Shown one piece after another: positions 35,144 through 46,393 of a DNA stretch of 64,000 nt. The notes beneath the pieces were generated by a model. It was not told the DNA's origin and ran no database searches. It saw only the letters and a program-made list of their open reading frames with translations. Source of the DNA: Fremontodendron californicum (Eukaryota > Streptophyta > Magnoliopsida > Malvales > Malvaceae); assembly GCA_030761205.1 (NCBI GenBank), contig JAULJL010000005.1:12053501-12117500 (forward strand). Reading direction: 5' to 3'. A program made the position numbers and the translations under genes. Numbering within the stretch: the stretch's first letter is position 1; each line of letters starts with the position of its first letter.

Positions 35144-35156
35144 AAGTGTGGGGGTG
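35144..35156 (+). promoter_or_regulatory. Polypurine tract of the 13.5-kb element
   Basis: AAGTGTGGGGGTG directly abuts the 3' LTR start at 35157. The identical tract precedes the sister 3' LTR (52932-52944). Confidence 0.75.
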
Positions 35157-37175
35157 TGATAACTCGTATAATTATATAGTTTTTAGTTATGTTTTATTAA
35201 TGTTTTGTGTCAAATACGAGTTATTATTGTTTAGTCTAATTGTGTTTATGATCTTTTATATTTTTATGTATTTTGGTGTTTTTCACAAGTTTCTTTGAGT
35301 GATTTCAGATTACTAGAATTAAGGGCAAATCCAGTTCAGTTTCAGTTCCGACACCTTTTGCCATATCAGCTATATCTCGAGTTTCACTGAAGCAATAAGG
35401 CTGAAATTTGTAGCCATGCAAAGCTAAGAGGCATATCTATCTTTTTCATGTTTTATACTTCTTAAAACGGAGTCGTTTTCCCTAGCGAAATCGACCATCA
35501 AGTTGGCTGATGTGCAATGACGTCTGTGCTGACATGTTTTCGTATTATGCCCATATCTTCTTATCCACATCAGCAAATGAGCTGATTCCAACGGCTATGG
35601 TTCCGTAACTGATAGGGGAACCTTTGTCTAGAAGACCATGTGATCAGATCAGGCCTCCTATATTGAAGAAATCGACCATCAAGGTGGCTGATGTGTAATG
35701 ACGTCTGTGCTGACATGTTTTCGTATTTTGCCCATATCTGCTTAACCACATCAGCAAATGAGCTGATTCCAATGGCTATGGTTCCGTAACTGATAGGGGA
35801 ACCTTTTTCTGGAAGACCATGTGATCAGATCAGGCCTCCAATATTGACGAAATCGACCATCAAGTTGGCTGATCAAAATCGTCATATACCTACCTTTGAA
35901 ATTTGTAAAGCTTGTCTCTTGTCATTTAGCCCTCCAAAATGTGTATAAATAGAGGGCCTTGGATGATTGTAAGGGATCATATTGAAGATTGGTAGGATAT
36001 TAGCCATTTTAACAAAATTCTCTAAGTTTTCTTCTTCTTTCTTTTCTCTAGTTTTTTTTTTCTTTAGAAAGAGCAAGAGGTTGGATAATTAATATTCTTC
36101 TTCTTCTTCTTTCTTTCTTTTATTTTCTTCTTAGATTCTATTTAATTTTATGTTTATAATGCCTATGCTAGGCTAAACTTCTATTTGGTTAAGGGTGATT
36201 TCAAAGCCCTAGACATGTTTTGTGATTGATTTTCAGATTCTATCTATCATTAATTTTCTATCAAAGTTGCTTATGTTCTTCTACAAGAATTGTTCATGAT
36301 GTTGTCTTGATTTGTTTAGGTGTACAACTAGATAGATCTTGATAATTATCTATTGCTAGTTTAGGAGTCTTGATCCGTGTAATTGTCTTGATTTCCTATT
36401 CATAAGTGGCAATTTGTGATTAATGATTATGGTCAAGTTTTCAATAATTGCAAAGTGGAACATAACCTAAGTTGAACAATCCGAGCTTATGTGTTTGTTG
36501 CTTAGATCAACCTATCTTTCTCATCATAAAGCTGCCATTAAATTGAATCTAGAGAGCTTATTCTAGGTTGTTTGATGGTTAGAGATTAAATAGAGAGCTT
36601 GTTCTATTTAACGACAAACTAAGGAAAGATTGGGATAACAGAGCTTGTTGTTATCTACGGTTGTTAACTTTGATAGTTGGTTGATATTGATAGATCTGAA
36701 ATTGATTCTTAATGATGTCTAGTGGTGGAGAATGAAACCTTAACCATATTTTTCATTTTTGATTCTTCTTACTTGTTTTCTTACTTTTCTAGTTTGCTTA
36801 TTTTTAAAAGTATATTTATTTTTATTGGCTGGTTATACCGCCTAATTTGTATATTAATTTTGTTTTATTTTTATTGGCTGGTTATACCGCCTAATTTAGT
36901 ATATATATTTTTATTGGCTGGTTATACCGCCTTGCTTAGTATATATATTTTTATTGGCTGGTTATACCGCCTTGCATCTTATTCTTATTATTTACTTTAG
37001 TTTAAATCTGGCTTCAAAAACCCCTTTTCTTTTATTGTTCTTGAATTTAAGTTTTAAACTATCAACTTATAAACTAAAACCCAATCCCTGAGGACTCGAC
37101 CCTTGCTAACTACTATACTTACAATTGATCTTTTTAGTGCAAGGTTAAATAAGATACACTCTTTTGGGTGCATCA
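35157..37175 (+). repeat. 3' LTR of the 13.5-kb Athila-type element
   Basis: Same length as the 5' LTR (2,019 bp), ending GCATCA, followed by the target duplication ATCGG. Differences noted by eye include C/T in TTTTACACTT, A/T in CCTCCAATATT and A/C in CATCAGAAAATG. Confidence 0.95.
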
Positions 37176-38024
37176 ATCGGTCATAGTATACATGCTCAAA
37201 AAATTAAGCTGATTTTTTCCTATTGGGATCGACATGTTCTAAGTCTCCCATAATTTTTTCAGAATTTTTTGAAATTTTTCAGAAGGGCAAAAAAACCAGT
37301 TTCCAAAATTGCCAATGAGAATCAGTTTTGTTTTTAAGAAATACTAATTTTCTGTTTTGGTTAGGATATTAAGAGGGGGCTAATTTGGGGCATTAGCTAC
37401 TATCTTAGGTTAATTTCCAAGTCATTTCAATCCCAAAATTTGATTTTATAAAAGTCGGGTCAAGGGCGGTCAACCTGGATTTCAAAACTAGGAAAATAGG
37501 GCCTTTTTAAATGAGGGGTTAGACAAAGAGGCCATTTTCATCCAAAAATTCTATTTTTTAAAAACCGAGCCCAAATCTTTTGATTTTGAAAATCCGACTT
37601 AGGTCTCTTCCTAAGGTATTCAGATATCTTTTTAGGTATACGGATGACCTTACTCTAAGAAAGAAATACATTTCCATGCATTGCATTTTAAAAACGCTTT
37701 TATTTAATTTGTCATAAAAACGTATTTTTCGGTTTATTAAACAGTTGGCGTGAATTAGTTCCCGATCTTTGCTGGGTTTGCCAGGGAGGTTAGGGAACTA
37801 TTCAACGCACGTGTTTATGGAATCGAAACATATGATTTTCGTTTTACTCGGAACCATGTAAATATCATATGAAAGAATTATTTTCCAAGCTTTGCCGGGT
37901 TTGCTGGGAAGCACGATAATATTTTCTGACATATGCTATTTATATGATTCCTCACATGAATAATACATTCCAAGTAATGTTGTGTGCATGTGATCATGTT
38001 GTGATTATGAATATTTTACGATGA

Positions 38025-38361
38025 TACCATTTTGTGATTTTTGCCATGTCAAGCATGCCATGCCATGTCATTCATTCACATGCCATGTCATTCATTATGC
38101 CATGTCATTCATATGCCATGTCATTCACATGCCATGTCATTTTATGCCATGTCCTTCACATGTCATGTCATTCAATTCCATGTCATTCATATGTCATTCA
38201 TATGCCATTCACATGCCATGTCATTCATTATGCTATGTCATTCACATACCATGTCATCAAGAATTTGCCATGTCATTCACATGCCATGTCATTCATTATG
38301 CCCTGACATTCATTATGCTATGTCATTCATTATGCCATGTCATTCATATGCCATGTCATCC
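38025..38361. repeat. CATG-rich minisatellite in Tat/Ogre-like LTR, left part
   Basis: Units such as GCCATGTCATTCATATG and CACATGCCATGTCATTC are split from the right part (41515-42070) by the element inserted at 38362-41503. Several frames stay open through it because of its composition. Confidence 0.85.
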
Positions 38362-39040
38362 TGATAAGATGCAAGATGGCCCAATCCCATGGCAATTTCT
38401 ATATGGACCAAGATCCAAGAAGATCTAGGAAACATGGCAAGAATGGGTGGAATTAACTTGGGCCATGTTGCAAGTTATTCAGGAAAGGCATCAACATGCA
38501 AGATGGGCTTGCATCCAAGTTTGGTCCATGTGATTCAAGAACACAAGGTGGCACATTAAGAGGGCTTATTTGGGCTTATTTTAATTCTTATAATTACTTA
38601 GGCATTTGGGCCTATATTATATAACATGGACATCTTTTAATTATTTAGATTTGGGCTTGAGCATGTTCAGCTCATATTTTACATATTATTACTTAGTAGA
38701 TTAGGGTTATTGTAGGGAGGCTATAAATATATGTCTTAGCCGCCTACTTCAATTATCTTTTGATCAATTAAGTCTGATTTTATTTAGTGAGAGTTTTCTC
38801 TTTTAGTTCTTGAAAGAACTTAGGAACTTATCAAAGAATTATTTCCTTGTAGCTTTCAACCTATCAAACTTAGGTTCTTGAAACGAGAGTTCTTAGGGTC
38901 TAGCTTACATGCTTCACCTAGGTTCTTTGAAACAGGCTTTTAAGGGTTTAAGTTTTCTTTGCCTGAATCTTGGCTTTTCTGGGTTAGGTATTTCAATTTG
39001 TTAGTGGGTTCAAAGGGTTTAACCCTTAGGGTTCACATCA
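38362..39040 (+). repeat. First direct LTR of the three-LTR element
   Basis: 679 bp, TGATAAGATG...GTTCACATCA. It carries a 10-bp duplication (TTATTTGGGC) absent from the second LTR. It contains a CTATAAATATATG TATA-like motif near 38722. Confidence 0.85.
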
Positions 39041-39042
39041 GT

Positions 39043-39054
39043 TGGTATCAGAGC
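39043..39054 (+). promoter_or_regulatory. Primer-binding site, initiator tRNA-Met type
   Basis: TGGTATCAGAGC lies 2 nt after the LTR end, the standard site complementary to the 3' end of initiator tRNA-Met. Confidence 0.85.
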
Positions 39055-39129
39055 TTAGGTTTCCAATCAGGTTTTTATAGTTATCGCTTTTATTTGTTGT
39101 TTGTTACTTCTTTTTAGGGTTTCAGATAC

Positions 39130-39370
39130 TATCACAGCAAAATCAATAACAAGATTTTGGGGTTTTAGGCATTCTTGTCTTGGGGTTATAGCATTAGGCA
39201 TTCTTGTCTTGGGTTATAGTTTTTAGGCAGTCTTGCTTTGGGGTTTCGTTTCTTGTAATTGAATCAAATCAATCTAACAAGATTTTGGGGTTTCAGGCAT
39301 TCTTGTCTTGGGGTTATAGCTTTAGGCATTCTTGTCTTGGGGTTATAGTTTTTAGGCAGTCTCGTTTGAG
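39130..39370 (+). repeat. Leader repeats of GGCATTCTTGTCTTGGGGTT
   Basis: About three to four units with GATTTTGGGGTTT and GGCAGTCTTG/GGCATTCTTG variants, directly after the primer-binding site. Non-coding. Confidence 0.7.
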
Positions 39371-39782
39371 GTTTCGTTCTTGGAAGTTGGTTTAGATCAA
39401 GAATCTGCTTCTTGCGTTTTTGATCTATTAAAATTTCTTCTTGTTGATTCTTGATCCGAATCTTGAAAAAAATATCAAGAATTCAGAAGGGCATTCGAAC
39501 AGTTCCAAGAAAGAAAAAAGAAGTTCATCCGAGATTTCAAGAAAATCAAGAAGTCTCGTTCTTGAAAAAAAAGAAAAAAAGAAAATAATAAATGTGTTCG
39601 AATAGGCAGAAAAAGAAAGAAAGATTCGAAAAAGATTGAAAAGAAGAGGAAAGAATCGATAGTCATTTTTTTTCTAACCAAATTTGTTTTGCAGCAATTT
39701 AAGATGTCTCTCACATGTGGCCATGAAGTAAAGCAAGTTTTGCAAGAGATGAGAGAGTTCACATTATTGTTTTGGGAGGTTT

Positions 39783-40224
39783 GTGCAACAAGAGAAAGAA
39801 AGATGGATAAGAAAAAAAAGAGAAAAAGAGAGAAGAAAAAAAGAAAAAGAAAGTGAGGTGGCTGCAAATAAAGAAAAGCAAGAGGAAACAGAGAGTAAAA
39901 AAGAAAGTGAAAAGGAAATAGAGGCGGCTGAAATTAAAGAAGTAAAAAAAGAGCCACTAGTGGAAAAGGAGACAATTCCTGCTAAGGGAAACAAAGAATT
40001 TGAAAATTTTTCTGATGCAAAGGAGAGTGTGGTTTTTATTCTTGATGCTCCTAACCAATCTCTTCCTATTTTTCCTATTTCTTTATTGAAGGATTGTGAA
40101 GATTTATTTTCGAGGAGTTGCAGGATGGGTTGCCACCCAACAACGGTATTGTGTATCACCTTGATTTAGTACCTAGCGCCGTCATTCTCACACACAAGGC
40201 TAAGATTCGAGGGCGAATCTTTTC
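39783..40224 (+). pseudogene. Remnant of chromovirus-like gag-pol: K/E-rich linker, RT start and pol end
   Basis: One frame from 39783 has no ATG. It begins with a lysine/glutamate-rich stretch and continues through SLLKDCEDLF; a second frame continues as QDGLPPNNGIVYHLDLVP and then KIRGRIFSRKGG. In plant chromovirus-type elements a charged linker leads to an E-x-L-x-x-GLPP...DL-(I/V)-PG motif at the start of RT, and pol often ends in a basic, Gly-rich tail just before the polypurine tract. Nearly all of RT, RNase H and integrase is missing. A small deletion separates the two frames near 40105. Confidence 0.6.
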
Positions 40225-40238
40225 GAGGAAAGGGGGAA
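40225..40238 (+). promoter_or_regulatory. Polypurine tract of the three-LTR element
   Basis: GAGGAAAGGGGGAA directly abuts the second LTR start TGATAAGATCC at 40239. Confidence 0.75.
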
Positions 40239-40907
40239 TGATAAGATCCAAGATGGCCCAATCCCATGGCAATTTCTATATGGGCCAAGATCCAAGAAGA
40301 TTTAGGAAACATGGCAAGAATGGGCAGAATTCACTTGGGCCATGTTGCAAGTTATTCAGGAAAGGCATCAACATGCAAGATGGGATTGCATCCAAGTTTG
40401 GTCCATGTGATTCAAGAACACAAGGTGGCACATTAAGAGGGCTTATTTTAATTCTTATAATTACTTAGGCATTTGGGCCTATATTATGTAACATGGACAT
40501 CTTTTAATTATTTAGATTTGGGCTTGAGCATGTTAAGCCCATATTTTACATATTATTACTTAGTAGATTAGGGTTATTGTAGGGAGGCTATAAATATATG
40601 TCTTAGCCACCTACTTCAATTATCTTTTGATCAATTAAGTCTGATTTTATTCAGTGAGAGTTTTCTCTTTTAGTTCTTGAAAGAACTTAGGAACTTATCA
40701 AAGAATTCTTTCTTTATGGCGTTCAACCTATCAAACTTAGGCTCTTGAAACGAGAGTTTTTAGGGTCTAGCTTACATGCTTAATCTAAGTTCTTTGAAAC
40801 AGGCTTTTAAGGGTTTAAGTTTTCTTTGCCTGAATCTTGGCTTTTTTGGGTTAGGTAATTCAATTTGTTAGTGGGTTCAAAGGGTTTAACCCCTAGGGTT
40901 CACACCA
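40239..40907 (+). repeat. Second direct LTR of the three-LTR element
   Basis: 669 bp, ending TTCACACCA. It is followed by GTT, the bases that also follow the first LTR before its primer-binding site, and then by the inverted LTR. Confidence 0.85.
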
Positions 40908-40910
40908 GTT

Positions 40911-41503
40911 CAGGCAAAGAAACCTTAAACCCTTAAAACCATGTTTCAAAGAACCTAGATTAAGCATGTAAGCTAGACCTAAGAACTCTCGTTTCAAGAA
41001 CCTAAGTTTGATAGGTTAAACGCCACAAAGAAAGAATTCTTTGATAAGTTCCTAAGTTCTTCCAAGAACTAAAAGAGATAACTCTCACTGAATAAAATCA
41101 GACTTAATTGATCAAAAGATAATTGAAGTAGGTGGCTAAGACATATATTTATAGCCTCCCTACAATAACCCTAATCTACTAAGTAATAATATGTAAAATA
41201 TGGGCTGAACATGCTCAAGCCCAAATCTAAATAATTAAAAGATGTCCATGTTACATAATATAGGCCCAAATGCCTAAGTAATTATAAGAATTAAAATAAG
41301 CCCTCTTGATGTGCCACCTTGTGTTCTTGAATCACATGGACCAAACTTGGATGCAAGCCCATCTTGCATGTTGAAGCCTTTCCTGAATAACTTGCAACAT
41401 GGCCCAAGTGAATTCCACCCATTCTTGCCATGTTTCCTAGATTTTCTTGGATCTTGACCCATATAGAAATTGCCATGGGAGTGGGCCATCTTGGATCTTA
41501 TCA
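40911..41503 (-). repeat. Inverted, truncated third LTR
   Basis: The reverse complement of the LTR from its U3 end (CTTATCA at 41497-41503) to the CTTTGCCTGAA position. It lacks about the last 120 bp of U5. With 40239-40907 it forms a large near-palindrome centred close to 40910. Confidence 0.9.
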
Positions 41504-41514
41504 CATCCATATTG

Positions 41515-42070
41515 CCATGTTATTCATATGCCATGACATTTATTATGCCATATCATTCGTGTGCCATGTCATTCTCATGCCATGCCATTCGTGTGCCATG
41601 TCATTCTCATGCCATGCCATTCATATGACATGTCATTCACATGCCATGTCATTCATTATGCCATGTCATTCATTTTGCCATGTCATTCATATGCCATGTC
41701 ATTCGCATGCCATGTCATCAAAATTTGCCATGCCGTTCATGTGCCATGTCACTCATATGCCATGTCATTCACATGACATGTCATTCATTATGTCATTTCA
41801 TTCGCATGCTATATCATTCGTACGCCATGTCATCTTATTTGCCATGTCGATTTCATTCACATGACATTTATTCATGTGCCATGTCATTCGTACGCCATGT
41901 CATTTAGTTTGCCATGACGATTTCATTCACATGACATTCATTCATGTCCCATGTCATTCATATGCCATGACATTTTGTATGCCATGTCGATTTCATTCAC
42001 ATGACATTCATTCTTATGTCATGTCTTCAATTCATCCCACTTATTTTTTTGGTTATGCCATTTAAATTTT
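41515..42070. repeat. CATG-rich minisatellite in Tat/Ogre-like LTR, right part
   Basis: Continuation of the array cut by the three-LTR element, with units such as TTCATTCACATGACATTCATTCATGTGCCATG near its right end. Confidence 0.8.
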
Positions 42071-42687
42071 GTCATAGTAAATTGTTTAACCTGCCATGAT
42101 ATTTATGTATGTTACATATTCATGTTTTAATTTGTATATTCATGATTGTTCAACTTTTTGAAATTGATGATTTCCAATAAAATATGGTTATTCCCGAGTT
42201 AAAATAATTCATTAATTCTCTGCCGGGTTGCCAGAGAGGATATCATCAATTATCATTAACAACGAAATATCTTTCTTTCAAAAACAAGAATGATTCGGAG
42301 ATTTTCTATGTAAATAAAAATTTCTATGTTTTGCCAGGTCTACCGGAGAATATAGGAAAATTTTGAGTTAATAAATTCTGGATCATTTTCAACTAGAAAT
42401 GGGATTATTTTTCTTTAAGATGGGAATGATTTTAACATATCAATTTCAAAATCAATTTTTTATCGAGACTCAAGATAACACATGACTAATAAGGTACCAT
42501 TTTATATGGGCGTTGTAGAGGTGCTAATCATTCCCCACACGTATCCGACTCCCGAACCCGCACTTGTTTCCTCTGGTTCAAAGCGCAAACTTCAAAATTG
42601 GTTTTTTTAAAATGTTTTAATTAATTTTAAAATATTTTCCAAAACCGGTTTTAATAGGTGGCCGAACACACCTAGCCAAAAAATGAC

Positions 42688-42700
42688 TGGTGGCGACTCC
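42688..42700 (+). promoter_or_regulatory. Primer-binding site of the Tat/Ogre-like element
   Basis: TGGTGGCGACTCC, about 9 nt after the LTR end CCTAGCCA. This is the Tat/Ogre-type site (tRNA-Arg in Ogre). Confidence 0.65.
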
Positions 42701-43919
42701 ATTTCTTTTTCGAGGTCATTTTCATACCCTCGACTTTTTATTCCAAGAGGAATTAAGTCGTCTTTTCCTCTGCCTGTTTTGTTTCTCCTCACCTCACTCG
42801 AGTGGGTCCCTACGACGGGATCACGTGTCGATATCTTGACGACACCACTAGGGACTTTTAGAGAGTCAGGCCTAGAATTAGTCGTGGGTTATCAAAAGTC
42901 TAGGGTTTGTCGGTTTTAATTGATATTTAATTGTAATTCCCACAATTTTTTTTAAATAAGGAGAATTTTTGAAAATAATAAAATGTTTTTAATATGTTCA
43001 TTTGAATGCATATTATTGTTTCTCTGGTTATTTGATGTTGTATATTACTATTGTTCTCTGTTTGGTTAATGCGTTACACTATTCTTCATTGTTGTTTTAA
43101 TAAATTGTTGGGGTATTTACAATAAGGGGTGTAGAATAGGTGGTGAAAGTTTGTTGTTCCTCCTCACACACTAGACGTGCATTTGCATAACATGAGCCCT
43201 GTACCTGGGTTCCGTCCCTTTTAGGTGGAAGCAAAGTAACTAAGCCTTCGTGATTAACAATTCGCATGGGCTAGGGAAATATACTCTAACGAATTGAACC
43301 AACTTTTATCGGGGTGCTTACTAGCCTTCATCGATAGTGAGGAACAATTCGGGGCTTTTAGAACTGATTCACTCTCATATAGTGAACCTAGGTGAAGCCA
43401 AGCCGAATTTTCGTTAGATGCACCGAAGCTAGGAATGCATGGTGGAATGCTTTCGATCCTTTGCTATTTATTTCTACATTCTGAATAAGCATTGTAGGTC
43501 GGGCAAAAATGAACTTACATCGCCCGTAATAAGTTTAATACCCCGCCCCGAAGGCATCGTGATGCCTAAGCGAGTTGATATTGTTGGGGCAAGTGTTCAC
43601 TAACTTTTTGAAATTGAAAATGAAAATTCTTTTTTTTCAAACATTTTTGCATTTTGCACATTTCATGCATAGGTGAATAGAGCATTGCAATTTTGATTTC
43701 ACTATGATAATAATCTCATTTGTTAATTGCATAAACATTCATTGATTGAATAAGAATTGTAGACTAGTAATATTGAATAAACATTTGGACATTGTGCCAT
43801 AATAGGATTCTCTACCCCAAAATTCTTATGAAAGATAATATTTTGGTTTTCGCGGGGAAAACATGTTTCAAAAAATCATGGATTAAATTTTAGGGCAAAT
43901 CAAGATTGGTCCCACCATT
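42701..43919 (+). other. Leader of the Tat/Ogre-like element, no reading frame recognised
   Basis: Sequence after the primer-binding site contains a conserved TTTCTTTTTCGAGG block shared with 12812 onward and a degenerate segment at 43180-43580. Ogre elements can carry an extra ORF before gag; none survives here. Confidence 0.5.
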
Positions 43920-44559
43920 TCAGTTTATTTTGTACATGTGCCCATGCATTGATTTGTTTATTCTTTACATGCATCATGTTAGTATCAGGTTGCATTCATG
44001 ACAAACATAGTCAGCTTTATTTATTTGTATATGTTCATGTATTAATTTGTTTATTCTTCACATGCATCATGTTGACATCAGGTTGAATTCACGACATACA
44101 TAATCAGCATGATTTATCTGTGTATGTTCATGCATTGATTTGTTTATTATTTACATGCATCATGTTAGCATCAGGTTGCATTCATGACAAACATAGTCAG
44201 CTTGATTTATCTGTATATGTTCATGCAAGTAATTTGTTTATTCTTCACATGCATCATGTTGACATCAGGTTGCATTCACGACATACATAATCAGCATGAT
44301 TTATCTGTGTATGTTCTTGCATTGATTTGTTTATTCTTTACATGCATCATGTTAGCATAAGGGTACATTCATGACAAACATAATCAGCATGATTTCTCTA
44401 TATATGTTCATGCATTGATTTGTTTATTCTTTACATGAATCATGTTGCATTCATGACAAACATGGTCAGCATGATTTCTCTATATATGTTCATGCATTAA
44501 TTTGTTTATTCTTTACATGCATCATGTTAGCATCAGATTGCATTCATGACACACATAGT
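43920..44559 (+). repeat. About 93-bp tandem repeats in leader, left part
   Basis: Roughly seven units with GATTTGTTTATTCTT, ACATGCATCATGTT and CATTCATGACA. The array is cut at 44559 by the 9.9-kb element and continues at 54463-54880. Confidence 0.8.
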
Positions 44560-46072
44560 TGATAACTCGTATAATTATATAGTTCTTAGTTATGTTTTAT
44601 TATTGTTTTGTGTCAAATACGAGTTATTATTGCTTAGTCTAATTGTGTTTATGATATTTTATATTTTTATGTAATTTGGTGTTTTTCACGAGTTTCTTTG
44701 AGTGATTTCAGATTACTATGTTAAATAAAGAATTAAGGGCAAATCCAGTTCAATTCCAGTTCCGATACCTTTTGCCATATCAGCTATATCTCGAGTTTCA
44801 CTGAAGCAATAAGGCTGAAATTTTAACCGTGCAAAGTTAAGAGGCATATCTATCTTTTTCATGTTTTACACTTCTTGAAACGGAGTCGTTTTCCCTAGCG
44901 AAATCAACCATCAAGTTGGCTGATGTGCAATGACGTCTGTTCTGCACCGTTTTGGTATTTTGACCATATCTTCCGATCCACGTGAGCAAATGATCTGATT
45001 CCAACGGCTATGGATCCGTAACTGATAGGGGTATATTTTTATAGAAGACCATTTTATCAGATCAAGCCTCCAACATTGACAAAATCGACCATCAAACTGG
45101 CTGATCAGAATTGTCATACAATATGACGAAAATTGTTAGAAAAATGCACCCACCTATTATACCTACCTTTGAAATTTGTAAAGCTTGTCTCTTGTCATTT
45201 AGCCCTCCAAAATGTGTATAAATAGAGGGCCTTGGATGAGTATTGGGATACATTAGACATTGGTAGGATATTAGCCATTGTAATAAAATTCTCTAAGTTT
45301 TCTTTTTCTTTACTTTCTCTAGTTTTCTTTTTCTTTATTTACTTATGCTTCTTACATTTCTTTTCATTTTATTCATATCTAGTATGTGTTGCTAATCATA
45401 TTGTTGAGGTGATGAGGTGAAGCTTTTGGTAAATGCTAAGGTTAGTCTCTTAAACATGAGCTAAAATGAATCATCATTTATAAACACTAGTATAGATAAT
45501 ATTTTCTTTTGGTTTAAAATCATACTTACAAAGTAGGGATCTTGATTCATTATTGACAAGGAAAATGGCACAGTAAATGCTTGGTTTCATAACCTTGATT
45601 TGTTGTAGACATATACCTTGGCATAAGGAATGCTTGGACTCTTTTTATGAGTTTTGAGGATACCAAATGAACATAATATCATATGCTATGGACGTTGGAC
45701 AATTTGGACTGAATTGCTAAACCTTCCGATTGGAATCTCCCTTATGTGTGAATTTCAATTGTGTAATAAAACAAGATTAATCTTAGCATAACACCAAGAG
45801 TGGATTCTCTAACCTCAACATCTTTTCTTATTGTTTTGTTTATATCTTGTTTAATTTCTTTTATGTTGTTTTGTTTATTTTGTTCTCTAATATCTTGTTT
45901 ATCTTGTTTTGTTGTTGATTCCATAATATCTTGTTTACTTTCTTTTTCTTATATATTTATAAACTTATACTTACTAATACGCTTCCCTGTGGTTCGACCT
46001 CGGACACCCGAGAATTTATTACTTGAACATAACCTGCACTTGGGTTTGCAACTCTTAATTGAGTCTCCATCA
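44560..46072 (+). repeat. 5' LTR of the 9.9-kb Athila-type element
   Basis: TGATAACTCG...TCCATCA, 1,513 bp, TATA box at 45217-45224. The U3 closely resembles the 13.5-kb element's U3 but has a single 181-bp-type unit. After the R region the sequence is unrelated to the other element's U5. Confidence 0.95.
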
Positions 46073-46078
46073 AGTTTT

Positions 46079-46095
46079 TGGCGCCGTTGCCGGGG
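46079..46095 (+). promoter_or_regulatory. Primer-binding site, tRNA-Asp type
   Basis: TGGCGCCGTTGCCGGGG, 6 nt after the LTR end, identical to the 13.5-kb element's site. Confidence 0.85.
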
Positions 46096-46129
46096 AAGCA
46101 ATACTAAGTATATAAGTTTATAAGTATAT

Positions 46130-46290
46130 TTATTTTTATTGGCTGGTTATACCGCCTAATTTTCTATATATTTGTATTTATATTGTATATTAACTTTGTT
46201 CTATTTTTATTGGCTGGTTATACCTCCTAATTTGTATATTAACTTTGTTTTATTTTCATTGGCTGGTTATACCGCCTAATTTGTATATTA
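46130..46290 (+). repeat. Three TTATTGGCTGGTTATACCGCC units in leader
   Basis: Units at about 46137, 46209 and 46257, one with CCTCC in place of CCGCC. In the 13.5-kb element the same repeat lies inside the LTR (U5), on the other side of the primer-binding site. Confidence 0.85.
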
Positions 46291-46393
46291 ACTTTGTTTT
46301 ATGCTTGTTTGGCGACGTGATTTTAGATCTCGTCGTTTAGTTAGATTTTATTGTGAAACTTTTTCAGGTAATCTTTCTAATACAACTCCTACC

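Larger units (their letters stand above)
33118..35156 (+). other. Long 3' non-coding region of the 13.5-kb element
   Basis: No reading frame. It holds a direct repeat (33233-33302 and 33348-33412) whose unit has ACAAGGT and ACCTTGT arms able to pair, a perfect 9-bp hairpin (33565-33586), and three polypurine-like GTGGGGG tracts (about 33592, 34255 and 35144). The last abuts the 3' LTR. The whole region is shared with 50884-52944 in the sister element. Confidence 0.75.
23634..37175 (+). mobile_element. Athila-type LTR retrotransposon, 13.5 kb, with LOG and NABP-like cargo
   Basis: Flanked by the 5-bp duplication ATCGG (23629-23633, 37176-37180). The two LTRs are both 2,019 bp, TGATAA...GCATCA, and differ by only about five substitutions seen by eye, so the insertion is recent. 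The primer-binding site is of tRNA-Asp type. Gag-pol order is gag, protease, RT, RNase H, integrase (Ty3/gypsy order), and the zinc knuckle, DLGAS protease and long post-pol region point to the Athila clade. Downstream of pol, instead of an env-like ORF, are a basic cysteine-rich ORF (31431-31967) and a LOG-like reading frame (32468-33117). A 1-nt deletion in gag is the only lesion seen in gag-pol. Confidence 0.92.
38362..41503 (+). mobile_element. Non-autonomous Ty3/gypsy element with a third, inverted LTR
   Basis: One insertion flanked by CATCC on both sides (38357-38361, 41504-41508). The order is direct LTR (38362-39040), primer-binding site and short internal region, polypurine tract, direct LTR (40239-40907), a 3-nt joint, and an inverted truncated LTR (40911-41503). 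Both outer ends are therefore U3 ends (TGATAAG on the left, CTTATCA on the right). The internal region has only remnants of the gag-pol linker, the start of RT and the end of pol, so the copy needed proteins from elsewhere. Confidence 0.85.
20898..42678 (+). mobile_element. 5' LTR of the Tat/Ogre-like element, interrupted by two insertions
   Basis: LTR segments are 20898-23633, 37181-38361 and 41509-42678, about 5.1 kb in total, within the range known for Ogre-type LTRs. Continuity is shown by internal duplicates: the joint ...AAAATCGG|TCATAGTAT matches the neighbouring ...AATTCAGTCATAGTAT at 23445-23460. GTAGACACC starts, CCTAGCCA ends, and the primer-binding site follows after about 9 nt. 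It contains a W-box cluster (21031-21107), four related imperfect segments at 21590-22250 (ACGAGCTCCAAAAATT motif), and a CATG-rich minisatellite in its distal part. Confidence 0.65.

Noticed and set aside
38025..38361. CRISPR-like regular array
   Set aside because: Units touch without unique spacers and the context is a plant LTR; it is a minisatellite.
39475..40159. Serine/phenylalanine-rich minus-strand frames
   Set aside because: Antisense of the A/G-rich linker remnant of the three-LTR element.
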